The position numbers and the translations under genes are program-made. From Halobacillus massiliensis (GTDB taxonomy: Bacteria > Bacillota > Bacilli > Bacillales > Halobacillaceae), in NCBI RefSeq assembly GCF_900166625.1, contig NZ_LT800499.1, positions 3,181,676 to 3,245,675 of the forward strand: DNA of 64,000 nucleotides, written 5' to 3'. This document shows positions 54,125 to 62,762 of the stretch, piece by piece; position 1 is the stretch's first letter; every line of letters starts with the position of its first letter. Below the pieces are notes generated by a model. The model searched no databases. It had not been told where the DNA came from and was given only the letters and a program-made list of their open reading frames with translations.

Positions 54125-56527
54125 TTATTTCGTGTATATAGAATTCGAGAACAGGCGGAATAGGTAATCTGTATGGTCACGGAAGCCGGCTTCCAGACCG
54201 ATTAGAGTCACATCCTGATCTTTTTCTTTTACAATCACTGCCTGGCCCTGAGCCCCGGAACGGTTCTCCCAGTGTCCGGCCATAAAGAAATCACTGCGGT
54301 CTTTAAATGAAGCATGGACATCTGTTCCGTCCGTATTTGTATACCAGACCGGCTGATAAACGAAGCCATAATCTTCGGCATGATAACCTGCTGTCAGTGG
54401 AGTGGATTCATAGTTCACTCTTACGATTCCGTTGCTGTTTGAATTCCCTTTATTTACAGTCACATCTGTTAAACCGAGCTGTTTAGCCGCTTCAGAAGCA
54501 CCTGCTCCCACAGCAATATACTTTCCGCCGTTATCTACAAAGTCCTGAACATTGTCTTTTAGAGCGTTATATTGGCTCTCATTTTCAAGTCCAAATTCCG
54601 CATTGGCTTTTGAATTATTATAGGAAATTAAGCGCGACGTTCCGCTGTAAACGAAGACATCGGTATTTTCCAGTCCTTTTTCTGCAAGCTCCTCAGGTGT
54701 GACTTCCTTAACATCAAAACCTAGTCGCTCAAGCGCTAAACGTGTACCTGCATGGGACTGGGCTTTATTCATGCCGCCGTCTCTGAGAATCGTGACCTTC
54801 TGACTGGACAAAGGATCACCGCTTCCCTTCTCCGTGGATTCTAATGTAAGTCCAGAAGCTTCTACTAGTTTTCTTAAACCTGGTGTACTTTCTGCATTAA
54901 GATAAAATTGTCCACTGTCTCTAGTTACTTCATAACCTTTGTCTACTAAAGAATTTACGAGATTAACAGCCTCTACTGAAGAATTTGGAATTACATATGG
55001 ACCATCACCCACTAACTCTCCGGCGGAGGATACCTTTTTCACGTCTTGAAGTTTCACTTCAAAGGAATCTTCTGCGTCCACTTCAATAGCTTTAAACCCC
55101 CACAGTTCCGGCAGGTTCCAGGCAGAGATGTCATACATCGCTGGAGTAATGTCAGTAATGTCTTCCCCATTCCAAAGCATTGTATTGGCAAGGCCGGCTT
55201 TCGCCTGGGTCATATCCACGATATAAGTACCTTTAGGATAAGACTCCCCTTCATAGGTAAACTCTTTCTGGGCTTTAGACACGTTAATATCATTGAACAT
55301 TAAATGTTCTACTGCTTTCTCTGTTGCGGTTGGATCTTTTTCATCGGCAGGCAGAATGTAAGCCTTCGGGAAAAATCCTTCCTCATGATATGGATGGTCA
55401 AACTGTATTCCGCGTTTAAATACTTCAATTTGATCTTTAATCATTTCTTCTTTATTCTCATTTGAAAATTCAAGGGCACCGATTACAGCATCATAGCTCC
55501 ATTTAACACCATCCCAATCATTGGTCGGTGCTTCAAGTGTATATCCATAAGCCCCATGATACATCGCATACATAGGAGTGAAAATTGGCGGGTAGTCATC
55601 CCATCCTGCTTCATCATCACGCTGTGGAATGTATGTACCTGTCATTGACTGATAATCCACTCTTGAAGTTGCCGTATTTGTGTTCTCATACTCACTTCGA
55701 TTCTCGACAATGTTACCTTCCATAGATTTTGCCTGGTCCATCGCCCAATTTGAGAATAAGTCATACTCATAGTTTGGGTTGTGCGGCGGTGTACACGGCT
55801 CAATTAAGCCAGGCTTCTCAGGTCCTCCGTATCCTTTTACATACCCGTGAAGATCCAGAAACACCATCGGGTTCCATTCTTTAATAAGGTCAACTGTATG
55901 CTTTGTTTCCACCTGAGATTGTGTAATAAAATCACGATTTAAATCAATCCCGCTGCTGTTAAAACGAGTAGCATCAATACGCCCGTCCGGGTTAGCTACC
56001 ACGTTAAAAATAAGAATATGATTCTCAAGGAGCTCCTTAGTTTTCTCATCATTGGCTGTGGCAAACCTCTCGATTAACTGCAGGGCAGCATCTGAACCAA
56101 CAAATTCCGTTCCATGAATCGATGCATTAATCATCACAGGAACTTTAAAGTCAGGATGCTTATCTACAAAATCCTGGGCTTTTTCTGGATTTTTAAACAT
56201 CTGTTTTCTCAGCATTTTCTGCTGTCCAAACTTGCCCTTAGCTTTTGGGTCTGAGATGGTTACGACATAAAGATCATTGCCTTCATCCGTTTGAGCAGGA
56301 GTTTCCAACGTCACCCGGTTACTTTTCTTGTCGATGTCCTGAAGCTTCTTTCCAATTTGTGAATACTTTACAAAGTCATAGTTTTCACTGTTAAAAAGAG
56401 TTCCATCTTTCTCCTGAGTTTCATTTACATTGACATTATGCCACTTAGGCTGCTCCTCTGCCAGACTCATCACCGGTGCAGCAAGCATCCCAATAACGGC
56501 GAGTCCCGCAATCATCTGCTTTTTCAT
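54125..56527 (-). CDS. Secreted M14 zinc carboxypeptidase
   Basis: An 800-aa exported metallopeptidase: signal peptide (residues 1-23, VMSLAEEQ cleavage region), M14 domain (about 60-420) with zinc ligands in 'SIHGTEFVG' (HxxE) and 'DLHGYVKGYGG', substrate-Arg region 'DGRIDATRFNSSGIDLNRDF', and a C-terminal part (about 590-800) resembling a class-I glutamine-amidotransferase-like fold ('DNGGKYIAVGAGASEA'). The ATG at 56527 has GGAGGGA 8 nt upstream; 30 more open codons upstream are rejected. Role: protein/peptide degradation outside the cell. Confidence 0.9.
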   Translation of the reverse strand: MKKQMIAGLAVIGMLAAPVMSLAEEQPKWHNVNVNETQEKDGTLFNSENYDFVKYSQIGKKLQDIDKKSNRVTLETPAQTDEGNDLYVVTISDPKAKGKFGQQKMLRKQMFKNPEKAQDFVDKHPDFKVPVMINASIHGTEFVGSDAALQLIERFATANDEKTKELLENHILIFNVVANPDGRIDATRFNSSGIDLNRDFITQSQVETKHTVDLIKEWNPMVFLDLHGYVKGYGGPEKPGLIEPCTPPHNPNYEYDLFSNWAMDQAKSMEGNIVENRSEYENTNTATSRVDYQSMTGTYIPQRDDEAGWDDYPPIFTPMYAMYHGAYGYTLEAPTNDWDGVKWSYDAVIGALEFSNENKEEMIKDQIEVFKRGIQFDHPYHEEGFFPKAYILPADEKDPTATEKAVEHLMFNDINVSKAQKEFTYEGESYPKGTYIVDMTQAKAGLANTMLWNGEDITDITPAMYDISAWNLPELWGFKAIEVDAEDSFEVKLQDVKKVSSAGELVGDGPYVIPNSSVEAVNLVNSLVDKGYEVTRDSGQFYLNAESTPGLRKLVEASGLTLESTEKGSGDPLSSQKVTILRDGGMNKAQSHAGTRLALERLGFDVKEVTPEELAEKGLENTDVFVYSGTSRLISYNNSKANAEFGLENESQYNALKDNVQDFVDNGGKYIAVGAGASEAAKQLGLTDVTVNKGNSNSNGIVRVNYESTPLTAGYHAEDYGFVYQPVWYTNTDGTDVHASFKDRSDFFMAGHWENRSGAQGQAVIVKEKDQDVTLIGLEAGFRDHTDYLFRLFSNSIYTK

Positions 56528-56770
56528 TGAATCCCTCCATTTTTTAATAGACTTAATTACTAGTTTATACCAACTAATGAAGGAATTGTATGAACTGTTC
56601 ATCCTGTTTGTATCCATATCTAAGGACCTAGAAACATAACTTATCTGAAATTACCAATAAATAATAATATATGAAATGAAGCAGTCGTGGTAAAATATTC
56701 ATATAGACCGAATTTGACCTGGACTTTGGCGATCATTATTATCAGTTCACCAGTGGAGGTGCTGAAGAGG

Positions 56771-56959
56771 ATGAAACCACAAGTAGTGCAGAACGAGCAG
56801 ATGCCTGAACAGAAGGAAAAGAACAGTCATAACCAATCAAAAAATGTAATGAAGAAACGGATGAAAAAACTGAAGAAGAAGCTGCTGAAGGAGCTAAAGA
56901 AAAAGCTTAAGGGAAATCCCCAGCTCCAGAATATAAAGCAGGAATCTAAGAAGTTTTAA
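56771..56959 (+). CDS. Small lysine-rich protein, unknown
   Basis: A 62-aa strongly basic peptide: Gln/Glu-rich start, then KKRMKKLKKKLLKELKKKL, which would form an amphipathic Lys/Leu helix. The ATG is preceded by GGAGG at 11 nt (and GAGG next to it). A hairpin (57013-57053) follows 54 nt after the stop. I do not recognise a family. A nucleic-acid-binding or membrane-active role is only a guess, and it may not be a gene. Confidence 0.4.
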   Translation: MKPQVVQNEQMPEQKEKNSHNQSKNVMKKRMKKLKKKLLKELKKKLKGNPQLQNIKQESKKF

Positions 56960-57012
56960 AATAGACCTGTAATAGCAGCGATAAACGAAGTGAAAATGGT
57001 TTCTACGAAATA

Positions 57013-57053
57013 AATTCCCCAGTTAAAGGCAACGATCCTTTAACTGGGGAATC
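57013..57053. terminator. Bidirectional terminator
   Basis: Perfect 16-bp stem ATTCCCCAGTTAAAGG with complement around 7 nt; T-rich on both outer sides. It lies between the convergent Lys-rich ORF and the SDR gene. Confidence 0.88.
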
Positions 57054-57058
57054 TTGTT

Positions 57059-57736
57059 TTAAACCTTTGCTTCCCAATTTTTCTGTTCTTCGTCTTTCAT
57101 CATTTTTTCTGCGTCCTCAGGATAAGCTGTTCTAAATAAGTGATGATCGGCTTCAATCACTTCTACCATTTTATCGATCATCTCCTGAGGATCAAATTGG
57201 TCCTCTAAAAGCTTCTCTGTTTCTGCAATCGATTCTCTCGGCGTAAAGTTTTTCTCTTCGTCATACCATTTATGCTTTTCTTCAAACATGCGGTCATTAA
57301 AGCCAGTCTCATATGGACCTGGATTAATTGTAGCCACTTGAACACCAAACTCTTCCAGTTCAGCTTTCATTGTCTTGGCAATCGCTTCAACTGCATGCTT
57401 GGACGCTACATAAGCACCGAGATGAGGCATTCCAACAACACCGGCAATGGAGCTTAAGAAAACAATTTTGCCCTGCTTTTTGTCCACAAATTTCTTCGCA
57501 GCAATCTGAGCGTTCTCTAATGTGCAGAAAACGTTCGTTTCAAAAACACTACGCACTCTGTCGACCGGAATCTCTGAAATGGGCCCGCCTTCACCGATCG
57601 CCGCATTCGCTACAAATACATCGTAATCATATTCTCCAATCAGCTCTTGATCGCGCTTGTCCTTTTTTGCCAAGCCGATCGCTGTTCCTTTTCCTAAACC
57701 GCTTCCTGCACCGGTAATAAAAATCGTTTTACTCAA
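57059..57736 (-). CDS. Short-chain dehydrogenase with internal deletion
   Basis: A 225-aa SDR lacking about 40 residues after the first helix. It has the cofactor motif TGAGSGLGKG at residues 8-17, then jumps from 'GLAKK' straight to 'DKRDQELI', so the second and third Rossmann strands with the cofactor-specificity loop are missing. The rest is intact: 'VANAAIGEGG', catalytic Ser (LSSIAG) and YVASK, 'NPGPYETGF'. The start is TTG with GGGAGG upstream. Probably inactive or altered. The frame is preserved, so it is not a simple frameshift. Confidence 0.82.
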   Translation of the reverse strand: MSKTIFITGAGSGLGKGTAIGLAKKDKRDQELIGEYDYDVFVANAAIGEGGPISEIPVDRVRSVFETNVFCTLENAQIAAKKFVDKKQGKIVFLSSIAGVVGMPHLGAYVASKHAVEAIAKTMKAELEEFGVQVATINPGPYETGFNDRMFEEKHKWYDEEKNFTPRESIAETEKLLEDQFDPQEMIDKMVEVIEADHHLFRTAYPEDAEKMMKDEEQKNWEAKV

Positions 57737-57898
57737 TTGTGGTTCCTCCCTTAAAAATCGCGTGTATAAAGAGAGTTCCCGTGTCTGTTTTAATGAAACT
57801 TTTCAATAGCTTTAAGGCAAAAGAAAATAAACTTTTTAAAAGTATCTTTTCGATTGGGTACTTTAATTGCCTTTATACTGGAATAGCCAAGGACATAC

Positions 57899-58261
57899 TT
57901 ATATTTCTTGCTCCTCTAAATTTCTATCTGCTTTTTGCACCCTAATATCACTATCATCTCCATTATGGAAATACAAGTGGTTTTCATTCTTATATATCAC
58001 GGCTTTTCCATCTACATCAAAATGCTCTGGGTAGTGAGATATCATTCTGTTAAAAACATTTAACGTTACGACTACTGCCGATTCATCTGGATTTTTGTCT
58101 AGTAAAAAATCAATAGCATTAATATCTGATAGTGCTTTTACTTTCTCTTCGTTGATGTATAACACCTCCTTTTTAAGATACTTATTCGAGATAAGAAAGG
58201 GTTTTCCTGCCGTAATACCAATTATCCAATCGCCTCTTTCTCCATATACCAGCAACGGCAA
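57899..58261 (-). CDS. Hypothetical protein, possibly N-terminally truncated
   Basis: Up to 120 aa, unknown family: 'ERGDWIIGITAGKPFLISNKYLKKEVLYINEE', then 'ALSDINAIDFLLDK', C-terminal acidic tail. The best start is TTG at 58261 with no convincing ribosome site; the frame stays open only 10 codons further up to a TAA. It may be a remnant whose 5' end is lost. No close partners. Confidence 0.4.
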   Translation of the reverse strand: MPLLVYGERGDWIIGITAGKPFLISNKYLKKEVLYINEEKVKALSDINAIDFLLDKNPDESAVVVTLNVFNRMISHYPEHFDVDGKAVIYKNENHLYFHNGDDSDIRVQKADRNLEEQEI

Positions 58262-58538
58262 AACGGTAACTAAGTGGGAAATTTGTTTTTAAAAGGAAAA
58301 CATCATCGAATACCTGTGAGTCCACCGTTGAATTAATCATTTAGCCTACGTAATACATAAAAGACTGTTTATCCTAATTTTTGTCTGCCCTTAGCCGCTA
58401 AGAGAATTCTTCTTTATTTCTCTGATTTTTGTCTTTCCTGAAGTGATAAATCTAAATTTTTATGCACCTTTCTAAAAAATTAGAGAAATGTTTACAGTTT
58501 GCCACAAGAGTGATTACCATTTAATGTTATGATTAGAC
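58262..58538. other. Intergenic region, no gene seen
   Basis: About 280 bp of AT-rich sequence with no ORF of note. It ends in the promoter region of the 56-aa gene. Confidence 0.4.
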
Positions 58539-58544
58539 TATAAT
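58539..58544 (+). promoter_or_regulatory. -10 element of the 56-aa gene
   Basis: TATAAT 20 bp before the start codon; a weak -35 (TTACCA) lies 19 bp upstream. Confidence 0.5.
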
Positions 58545-58563
58545 TTACAGGGGGCGATTGAAA

Positions 58564-58734
58564 ATGTATAGAATAGTACGCCAGGTTAACAATGAAACCC
58601 AAGCCCTGAAAGACTCTAGTACGGAAAAAACAAAAACCTTTCTCGATTTAGATGAAGCAACCTTGTTAGCTTCTAAACTAAATTCCCACGGCACTTCAAA
58701 ATATTTAAAATGGACTGTAGAGAAAGTAGGGTAG
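58564..58734 (+). CDS. 56-aa small protein, unknown
   Basis: Translated by hand: MYRIVRQVNNETQALKDSS, then 'EKTKTFLDLDEATLLASKLNSH' and 'SKYLKWTVEKVG'. It has a TATAAT -10, an AGGGGGCG ribosome site 8 nt upstream, and a hairpin terminator over its stop, all signs of a true single gene. It is soluble, with two predicted helices flanked by strands, like small Bacillus regulators or swarming-type peptides. I recognise no family. Confidence 0.72.
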   Translation: MYRIVRQVNNETQALKDSSTEKTKTFLDLDEATLLASKLNSHGTSKYLKWTVEKVG

Positions 58735-58749
58735 CCCTCTACTTTTTTT
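58723..58749 (+). terminator. Terminator overlapping the stop of the 56-aa gene
   Basis: AAAGTAGGG with CCCTCTACTTT-type pairing and a T7 tract directly after. Confidence 0.8.
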
Positions 58750-59041
58750 CGTTCATGGCGAATCCTACATTCCAAGACTTTTCTTCACCTTTCCATGAAT
58801 TCCACCCGTTCTATCTCCCTGCATATATCAACTAGATAGGACAGTACTTCTTATTTTCCACCGATTGACCAATCATAAATACAACCCTTTACTTCTCACC
58901 TTTATCTCATGTGTTCTTATATTTTAATTTTTTCTAAAAAGCGTCTGATCTCTTATCTCTTAAGTCTATTAAGCCTTTTAAAAGTTAATTAAAAAAAGCT
59001 GGGCAGCAGCAACCCAGCTTTTCTTTAAATACCTTCTAAGC
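58735..59041. other. Intergenic region with MFS terminator
   Basis: Between convergent genes; nothing but the terminator at 58991-59026 (AAAAGCTGGG stem, T7 on the minus strand). Confidence 0.5.
58991..59026 (-). terminator. Terminator of the aromatic-compound operon
   Basis: 10-bp stem AAAAGCTGGG with CCCAGCTTTT, loop of 12 nt, then T run on the minus strand. Confidence 0.9.
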
Positions 59042-60397
59042 TCACACAACTTTTTTCTTTTCAGCGCCCCCATTATACGATTCACCTTCCCTGTTATAAT
59101 GGGCGTGTTTTTCCTGAACTAACAAAACCGCTATACCCCCGAGAACGGCAGCCATGGCGATAACCGTAAAATTCACCTGAGAAGACAGGTCCAATGTCAG
59201 CAGAATACCGACAAATGTTGGAGCGAAGATGCCGCCTACCCTTCCGAATGCCATGGCGGCGCCGATCCCGGTAGACCGCATGGAAGGCGGATAGTATTGT
59301 GAAACAAAGGCATTGCTGATATTCTGTACACCGACAGATGCAGCCCCGATCATCCCTATAAGCAAATACGCCAATATAAGGTTCTGCGTCAATCCAATTA
59401 GTGATAGTGCAAGCGCCCCGACAATATAAAGCGGAACCATGACTTTTTTAAAGCCATACTTGTCCGCCATCCTCCCGAAAACAACTGTTCCTGCGATGGC
59501 ACCGACATTCATCATAGCGACAAACACTAAACTCGAGCCCAAACTATACCCTGCATTGATCATCAGTTGCGGCAGCCAGGTATTCATCGCATAAATTAGT
59601 ACAAAACAGGAAAAGCAGGAGACCCAGAACATAATCGTGCTGATGGCACGTTTCTTTTCAAAAAGTTTTACTAACGGAAGTCCTTTCCTTGCAGGCTCAG
59701 GCTTCTCAAAGGAAACTCTGTCATCCACTATTGTTTCTGAATCAATTTTTTGCAGAACTTTCTTCAACTTTTCTTTCTTTCCTTTAGCTAACAAGAAGCT
59801 TGCTGATTCTGGAAGGCTTTTCGCTATAAAAGGTATTAGCAATAATGGCAGACCAGCAATCCAGAACACCGGCTGCCAGCCTAGTGAAGGCAATACCGAT
59901 CGACTGAACAGGGCAGCCGCAATGGCTCCAATGGAGTAGCCGCAGAAAATAAAAGAAACCATCGCTGCTCTGATTTTTTTCGGTGCGTATTCCGTAGATA
60001 GGGCGATAACGTTTGGCATAACACCACCCAGTCCTAGTCCGGCTATCACCCGGAATACCGTAAACATCGTTGGTCCTGCCGCAAATGCCGACAGTGCGGT
60101 AAACAAACTGAAAAGGACGGTACATAGGAGGATGACATTCTTTGGGCCAAGTTTATCTGCCAATAATCCAAATAGCACAGCACCAACAGCCGTTCCAGCG
60201 GCGGTATAACTCCCAATAGCCCCGGCTGTTACGGAAGAAATATTCCACTCTTCTATTAATGAAGGTACAACAGAGCCATAAATGACAACATCATATCCAT
60301 CCATAAGAATGATGAAGAAGCACCAGAATATAATAGAAAAATGGAAGGAACGAAAGCGACTGTTATCAATAATCTGCCCTGCATGTAAAGCTTTCAA
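59042..60397 (-). CDS. MFS transporter, aromatic acid:H+ symporter family
   Basis: A 451-aa, 12-TM carrier. AAHS signs: 'ILMDGYDVVIYGSVVPSL' in TM1 with the key Asp, 'GLLADKLGPK' in loop 2-3, 'RVIAGLGLGGVMPN' in TM4 and 'GRMADKYGFKK' in loop 8-9. Such proteins import aromatic acids such as benzoate derivatives. The start is TTG with AGGGGGGA upstream. With the Dabb protein and the FAD monooxygenase it forms a small catabolic set. A 16-bp near-palindrome lies in its leader. Confidence 0.9.
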   Translation of the reverse strand: MKALHAGQIIDNSRFRSFHFSIIFWCFFIILMDGYDVVIYGSVVPSLIEEWNISSVTAGAIGSYTAAGTAVGAVLFGLLADKLGPKNVILLCTVLFSLFTALSAFAAGPTMFTVFRVIAGLGLGGVMPNVIALSTEYAPKKIRAAMVSFIFCGYSIGAIAAALFSRSVLPSLGWQPVFWIAGLPLLLIPFIAKSLPESASFLLAKGKKEKLKKVLQKIDSETIVDDRVSFEKPEPARKGLPLVKLFEKKRAISTIMFWVSCFSCFVLIYAMNTWLPQLMINAGYSLGSSLVFVAMMNVGAIAGTVVFGRMADKYGFKKVMVPLYIVGALALSLIGLTQNLILAYLLIGMIGAASVGVQNISNAFVSQYYPPSMRSTGIGAAMAFGRVGGIFAPTFVGILLTLDLSSQVNFTVIAMAAVLGGIAVLLVQEKHAHYNREGESYNGGAEKKKVV

Positions 60398-60436
60398 AAA
60401 ATCCCCCCCTGTAAATTTCGATTTAGTATTTAAAAA

Positions 60437-60452
60437 CTAAAACGCGTTTAAG
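60437..60452. promoter_or_regulatory. Candidate operator upstream of the MFS gene
   Basis: Near-perfect palindrome CTAAAACGCGTTTAAG (one mismatched pair), 40 bp before the MFS start and after the Dabb stop region. No regulator gene is seen nearby. Confidence 0.35.
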
Positions 60453-60480
60453 CAATAAAGTATGAATCAAAAAAATAAAT

Positions 60481-60774
60481 CTATATTTCAAAATCCACAA
60501 AGATGCTGTCTTCCATGCCAATTTTTTCCAAATAAGAAACAACGTCCTGATGGGCTGGATGTGGGCCGTAATTTTCCAGGGCCTCCCTGTCCTTAAACCG
60601 CACCGTCAGCCCTACTTCATACCCCTGGCTGCGACTGGAAAAATTGATGCCCTGCTGAATATCCACGATTCCCGGGATAATGTTCTTTAACTCCAGTGTC
60701 CTGCGGATCAACTCCTGCTTTTGTTCGGTTGTTGTTGCTTGAGAAAACTTAACTAATACAATGTGTTCTATCAT
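60481..60774 (-). CDS. Dabb-family (stress-responsive A/B barrel) protein
   Basis: A 97-aa ferredoxin-like dimeric barrel: N-terminal 'IEHIVLVKFSQATT', 'IPGIVDIQQGINFSS', 'YEVGLTVRFKDREALENYGPHPAHQDVV'. The His pair in 'HPAHQ' is typical. Members include small enzymes of aromatic and polyketide metabolism. It lies 10 nt after the monooxygenase gene, so it probably acts on the same compound. RBS AGGAGTG. Confidence 0.88.
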   Translation of the reverse strand: MIEHIVLVKFSQATTTEQKQELIRRTLELKNIIPGIVDIQQGINFSSRSQGYEVGLTVRFKDREALENYGPHPAHQDVVSYLEKIGMEDSIFVDFEI

Positions 60775-60784
60775 AGTTGCACTC

Positions 60785-62035
60785 CTATTTACTATTCAAT
60801 GTTTCCCGATCAAAGCCGGCAAGTTTTTTATATTTATTAGCCAATTCCGCGAGCTCCTCATACGAAATCACTTCTTCTAACTTATCAAACCCCTCAGGCG
60901 CTCGATCTTCGACAATCTGCATGACGACTTCAGGGCCGTTCTGTCGATTGGTATGAACGATATTGGCTGTCGGTTCCAACCTTTCTTGTTCATATGCTTG
61001 CAAAGCAGCTTCTATGTTTGGATGTTCAACAATGTTTTTTGCTAAAGCATCAGCATCAAGAATGGCCTGTGATGCGCCGTTCGATCCGATCGGGTACATC
61101 GGGTGAGCAGCATCTCCAAGCAACGTTACACGTCCAAACGTCCAACGAGGTACCGGATCGCGGTCAACCATCGGAAATTCATAAACGGCCTCTGTTTCTT
61201 CAATCAACCGAGGTACATTCAGCCAGCCAAAATCCCAGCCAGCAAAATGAGGAGCAAATTTACCCTTATCTATTTCCCTGTTCCAATCTGCCCGCGAAAT
61301 CAATTGGTCATCCACTTTCAGTTCAGCAATCCAATTGACAAGTGACCGCCCTTTTTCATTTGCTTTCGGACATACAGGATAAGCTACAAACTTTTGGTCC
61401 TGGTAACCAGCCATAATCATCGACTTCCCCGTCAGAAAAGGAGCGGCCTCTGTAATTCCACGCCATAAAATCCTGCCACTGAATTTCGGTTCTCCTTCAT
61501 TTGGATAGTAGAATTTACGAACGGCCGAATGGATACCATCTGCTGCGATCATTATATCGGCGCTATAAGTACCTGCATGTTCTCCTGTTGCTTTATTGTT
61601 AAAATGAGCGGTTACCTTGTCACCAAACATTTGAAATGAAGTTAAATGATGACCCGTATAAACGGCATTCTCACCGAGCCGTTCTTTGACTGCTTTCAAT
61701 AAAAGCATTTGCAGTCGTCCGCGATGAAGAGAATATTGGGGCCAATGGTAGCCGGCATTCAGCCCTCGATCCTCCTGCCAAATTTTCTTGCCGAACTTAT
61801 TCACATACATAAGCTCTGCCGTCGGAAGCCCTTCCTTTTTTAGCTCATCATCCAGGCCCAGCTCCGTTAGAACCTTCACTGCGTGAGGTAAAAGGTTAAT
61901 TCCGACCCCCAACGCTTTAATCGTTTCAACACTTTCAAATACACGCACTGACACGCCAACGCGGTGAAGTTTAAGAGCAGTAACAAGCCCGCCGATCCCT
62001 CCGCCAACGATCATTGCCGTTCTGGTATCAGGCAT
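60785..62035 (-). CDS. FAD-dependent aromatic monooxygenase
   Basis: A 416-aa group-A flavoprotein hydroxylase. The FAD motif GGGIGGLVTAL is near residue 8-20, the second motif 'IAADGIHSAVR' is mid-protein, and the third is 'TLLGDAAHPMYPIGSNGASQAILDA'. The C-terminal 'NGPEVVMQIVEDRAPEGF' resembles PhzS/salicylate-hydroxylase-like enzymes. The ATG at 62035 has GGGAGG 8 nt upstream. The substrate is unknown; the adjacent AAHS carrier suggests an aromatic acid. Confidence 0.9.
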   Translation of the reverse strand: MPDTRTAMIVGGGIGGLVTALKLHRVGVSVRVFESVETIKALGVGINLLPHAVKVLTELGLDDELKKEGLPTAELMYVNKFGKKIWQEDRGLNAGYHWPQYSLHRGRLQMLLLKAVKERLGENAVYTGHHLTSFQMFGDKVTAHFNNKATGEHAGTYSADIMIAADGIHSAVRKFYYPNEGEPKFSGRILWRGITEAAPFLTGKSMIMAGYQDQKFVAYPVCPKANEKGRSLVNWIAELKVDDQLISRADWNREIDKGKFAPHFAGWDFGWLNVPRLIEETEAVYEFPMVDRDPVPRWTFGRVTLLGDAAHPMYPIGSNGASQAILDADALAKNIVEHPNIEAALQAYEQERLEPTANIVHTNRQNGPEVVMQIVEDRAPEGFDKLEEVISYEELAELANKYKKLAGFDRETLNSK

Positions 62036-62185
62036 CTCGATTCCTCCCTGAGTAAAATTCAATAATATTGTATATTTTCTAACAATTTAATCTGTTTTAC
62101 CATTATTACATAAAAAAATTATATTTCAATATTAAAATGTAGAAATTCTTTGTTTTGGCAAGCTTCTGTATTACTTTTAAACACA

Positions 62186-62217
62186 AGAAAAAACCCCTGC
62201 ATAGCAGGGGTTTTCTT
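62186..62217 (-). terminator. Terminator after the tRNA fragment
   Basis: 11-bp stem AAAACCCCTGC with GCAGGGGTTTT, loop 2 nt, T6 on the minus strand. Probably the original terminator of the tRNA gene. Confidence 0.9.
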
Positions 62218-62230
62218 TGTTCTATATAAG

Positions 62231-62272
62231 TGGAGCATAGCGGGCTCGAACCGCTGACCTCTACACTGCCAG
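62231..62272 (-). tRNA. tRNA-Ala(GGC) 3' fragment, probable att site
   Basis: A 42-nt piece of a tRNA read on the minus strand: anticodon loop CTGGCAG (GGC), 3' anticodon strand TGTAG, variable loop AGGTC, T arm AGCGG-TTCGAGC-CCGCT, acceptor strand ATGCTCC and discriminator A, no CCA. The 5' half is missing: beyond 62272 the sequence does not pair with TGTAG. The break lies at the anticodon loop, the usual crossover zone of tyrosine recombinases. Not functional as a tRNA. Confidence 0.75.
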
Positions 62273-62762
62273 TCAGGACGACTATATACGAATTTATATG
62301 AAAAACCCAAAAAAGCACTGATTTAAAGGCATTTTACAAATCATCTTTAGGATCGAATCTGAACATAAATGATACTTGTTGACGAATTCCGTCAACAATT
62401 CGTCAACAAGTTATGTGATTTCTAAACAGTTATTAAGTCTGACCATTTGCCTTATTTCTGTCCCGCCAACTAATTCATGTTTCTTCATTAGTATAGTAAT
62501 CTCCTTCCTCTGCAAAGTTTTTAAAAAAGCTTATACATTATTAACCTTTTATATTTTTACAAAAATAGGAATATAAACTATAATGAACAAAATTTCATAA
62601 GAATACATCTAGAGATGACTTATCCCTAGATCTGTGAGTAGTGGTAACGTTGTATTTGATGTAGTTCCCAAGAGATGTCGGATGCTTACGGGATAAATAT
62701 ATAAGGACAGGAGTATATTTCCCATACAGTAGAAAACTTAAAATTTGAAAGGAGTATTGACT
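62273..62762. other. Region beside the att scar, no clear gene
   Basis: About 490 AT-rich bases. It holds a 15-bp inverted repeat (62374-62388 and 62397-62411) and a 25-codon minus-strand frame (62411-62488) with a good AAGGAG site but no recognisable product. No integrase found in the window. Confidence 0.5.
62374..62411. repeat. 38-bp palindrome with 15-bp perfect arms
   Basis: Arms ACTTGTTGACGAATT and complement around an 8-nt centre that itself holds another GTCAAC copy. It lies about 100 bp from the tRNA fragment, where recombinase or Xis binding sites are common. Confidence 0.7.

Noticed and set aside
56528-56617. 30-codon extension of the M14 peptidase
   Set aside because: The signal peptide must be at the N-terminus; the extension would bury it.
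60437-60452. cre-like reading of the palindrome before the MFS gene
   Set aside because: It does not fit the cre consensus spacing; kept only as an unnamed operator candidate.
62411-62488. 25-codon minus-strand frame with AAGGAG site
   Set aside because: Too short and unrecognised; it may be the tail of a lost gene of the element.
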